Assembly (NCBI GenBank): GCA_947471745.1
Contig: CANJKZ010000723.1
Coordinates: forward strand, 6,551,001 to 6,615,000
Reading direction: 5' to 3'
DNA length: 64,000 bases
From: Closterium sp. Naga37s-1
Taxonomy: Eukaryota; Streptophyta; Zygnematophyceae; Desmidiales; Closteriaceae
Positions 63,300 to 64,000 of this stretch are shown one piece after another (the first letter of the stretch is position 1; each line of letters starts with the position of its first letter). The notes below the pieces were generated by a model. The model worked only from the letters and a program-made list of their open reading frames with translations, did no database searches and was not told where the DNA came from. The translations under genes and the position numbers were made by a program.

Positions 63300-64000
63300 T
63301 CAAGAAGTGAGCAAGTGAGGCAAGGTAGGTACAAGACCTAACAGAGTACAGAAGCGCTGATGGTCACAAGGCGCAAGTGCCTTGGTGAAGATATCAGCAG
63401 TGTTGGCCTCAGAGGCCACGTAAGCAAGGCGCAGCTGACCTCGCTGCTGCAGCTCACGAGCAAGGAAGTAGCGAAGAGCGATGTGCTTCGTTCTGTGCTC
63501 CAGTCTGTGCTCCCGACACAAGGCCAACATAGCCTTGTTGTCTACGTACAGAACTGGAGGAGAACGAGGCGGCTCTCCTAGGTCAGTCAGCAGGTAGGTG
63601 AGCCAGCGTAGCTCTTGTGCAGCCATGGCCCCTGCGTAGATCTCAGCCTCACAACTGGAGCCGAGAACAGAAGACGAGCGGGTAGACCGCCACGAAACAG
63701 AGCCGGAACCAAGGCTGAAGGTGTAACCCTGTGACGACCGCTGCGTAGCCTGGTCGTCAGCCCAAGAAGCGTCTGCGTGACCAGTGAGGACCACAAGACT
63801 CCGCCCTCCAAGCACAAGCCCCATGCCCGACGTACTGCACAAGTAGCGCAACACCCTCTTCGCTGCAGCCATGTGCTCTGGTCTGTGTCTCCCAGGAGCA
63901 ACATAGCGTGCCAGAATGCTAAGAGGGTATGCAAGGTCAGGTCGAGTGCAGGTCATCAGGTACATGAGGCAGCCAACAAGCTCTGGGTACGGGCCACTCG
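63300..64000 (-). CDS. pol: Copia H pol C-terminus (RNase H), partial
   Basis: Open to the window edge without a stop. RT tail SGPYPELVGCLMYLMTCTRP; RNase H GHADASWADD, SSCEAEIYAGAM, YVDNKAMLAL; ends EANTADIFTKALAPCDHQRF and LPHLLTS, stop at 63300. Closely similar to A1 and A2. D, E and D residues are present, so this fragment may belong to an intact copy. Confidence 0.9.
   Translation of the reverse strand, partial: SGPYPELVGCLMYLMTCTRPDLAYPLSILARYVAPGRHRPEHMAAAKRVLRYLCSTSGMGLVLGGRSLVVLTGHADASWADDQATQRSSQGYTFSLGSGSVSWRSTRSSSVLGSSCEAEIYAGAMAAQELRWLTYLLTDLGEPPRSPPVLYVDNKAMLALCREHRLEHRTKHIALRYFLARELQQRGQLRLAYVASEANTADIFTKALAPCDHQRFCTLLGLVPTLPHLLTS

Larger units (their letters stand above)
62959..64000 (-). 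mobile_element. Copia H, 3' end only (minus strand)
   Basis: 3' LTR 62959-63087, polypurine hairpin (about 63086-63111), then RNase H coding to the window edge. The 5' part lies to the right. The TSD cannot be checked; the left flank is AAATC. Confidence 0.92.

Overview
The window looks like a repeat-rich, high-GC eukaryotic nuclear locus, probably from the green lineage (streptophyte alga or early land plant). The basis is Ty1/copia and chromodomain Ty3/gypsy elements with plant-type initiator-Met-like primer sites. The species cannot be read from the sequence. I recognise no cellular protein gene, rRNA gene or functional tRNA gene. About 61 of 64 kb is LTR retrotransposon. Element borders are mostly fixed by TG..CA termini, paired LTRs and 5-bp target-site duplications (TSDs).

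Layout. (1) 1-18566 is a nest inside a minus-strand copia element, B1, whose left half lies outside the window. A chromovirus (Ty3/gypsy, 1-6581) sits in B1 pol and is itself split by a 1.5-kb non-autonomous LTR element, TRIM1 (1926-3426). A copia element A1 (8803-18181, minus) sits in the B1 5' LTR and carries TRIM2 (12140-14297) plus a 212-bp duplication. (2) 18776-26167 is copia A2 (plus), the youngest full element, with identical LTRs. (3) 26650-33273 is copia C. (4) 34300-39609 is copia B2 (minus), internally deleted. (5) 39831-62363 is copia D, holding a nest five levels deep: D > E fragment > F > G > TRIM3 (347 bp). (6) 62959-64000 is the 3' end of copia H (minus). Removing every element leaves about 2.5 kb of ancestral sequence in five pieces (18572-18775, 26173-26649, 33279-34299, 39615-39830, 62369-62958).

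How the parts relate. A1, A2, C, D, F, G and (as far as seen) H are one copia lineage: short LTRs (111-136 bp), a single gag-pol frame, and an unusual Cys/His motif at the nucleocapsid position. C, F and G lack the capsid part of gag. All six copia elements whose leader is visible (A1, A2, C, D, F, G) and the coding-less TRIM1 and TRIM2 share a leader module of primer site and the decamer GGGCCCACCA. In seven of these eight a small hairpin with a different stem sequence lies between the two. This is the best candidate here for an undescribed system: a shared cis-acting packaging or dimerisation signal through which TRIMs and capsid-less copies could use Gag/Pol from A- or D-type elements. TRIM3 is different: it is very compact and has a tRNA-like pol III promoter spanning its LTR/primer-site border.

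Almost every coding region is broken. Premature stops are mostly C-to-T changes on one strand or the other (CAG to TAG, TGG to TGA), as expected for methylated, decaying transposons. The exceptions are the A1 RT-RNase H frame, the visible H fragment, and the nearly intact A2 and gypsy polyproteins.
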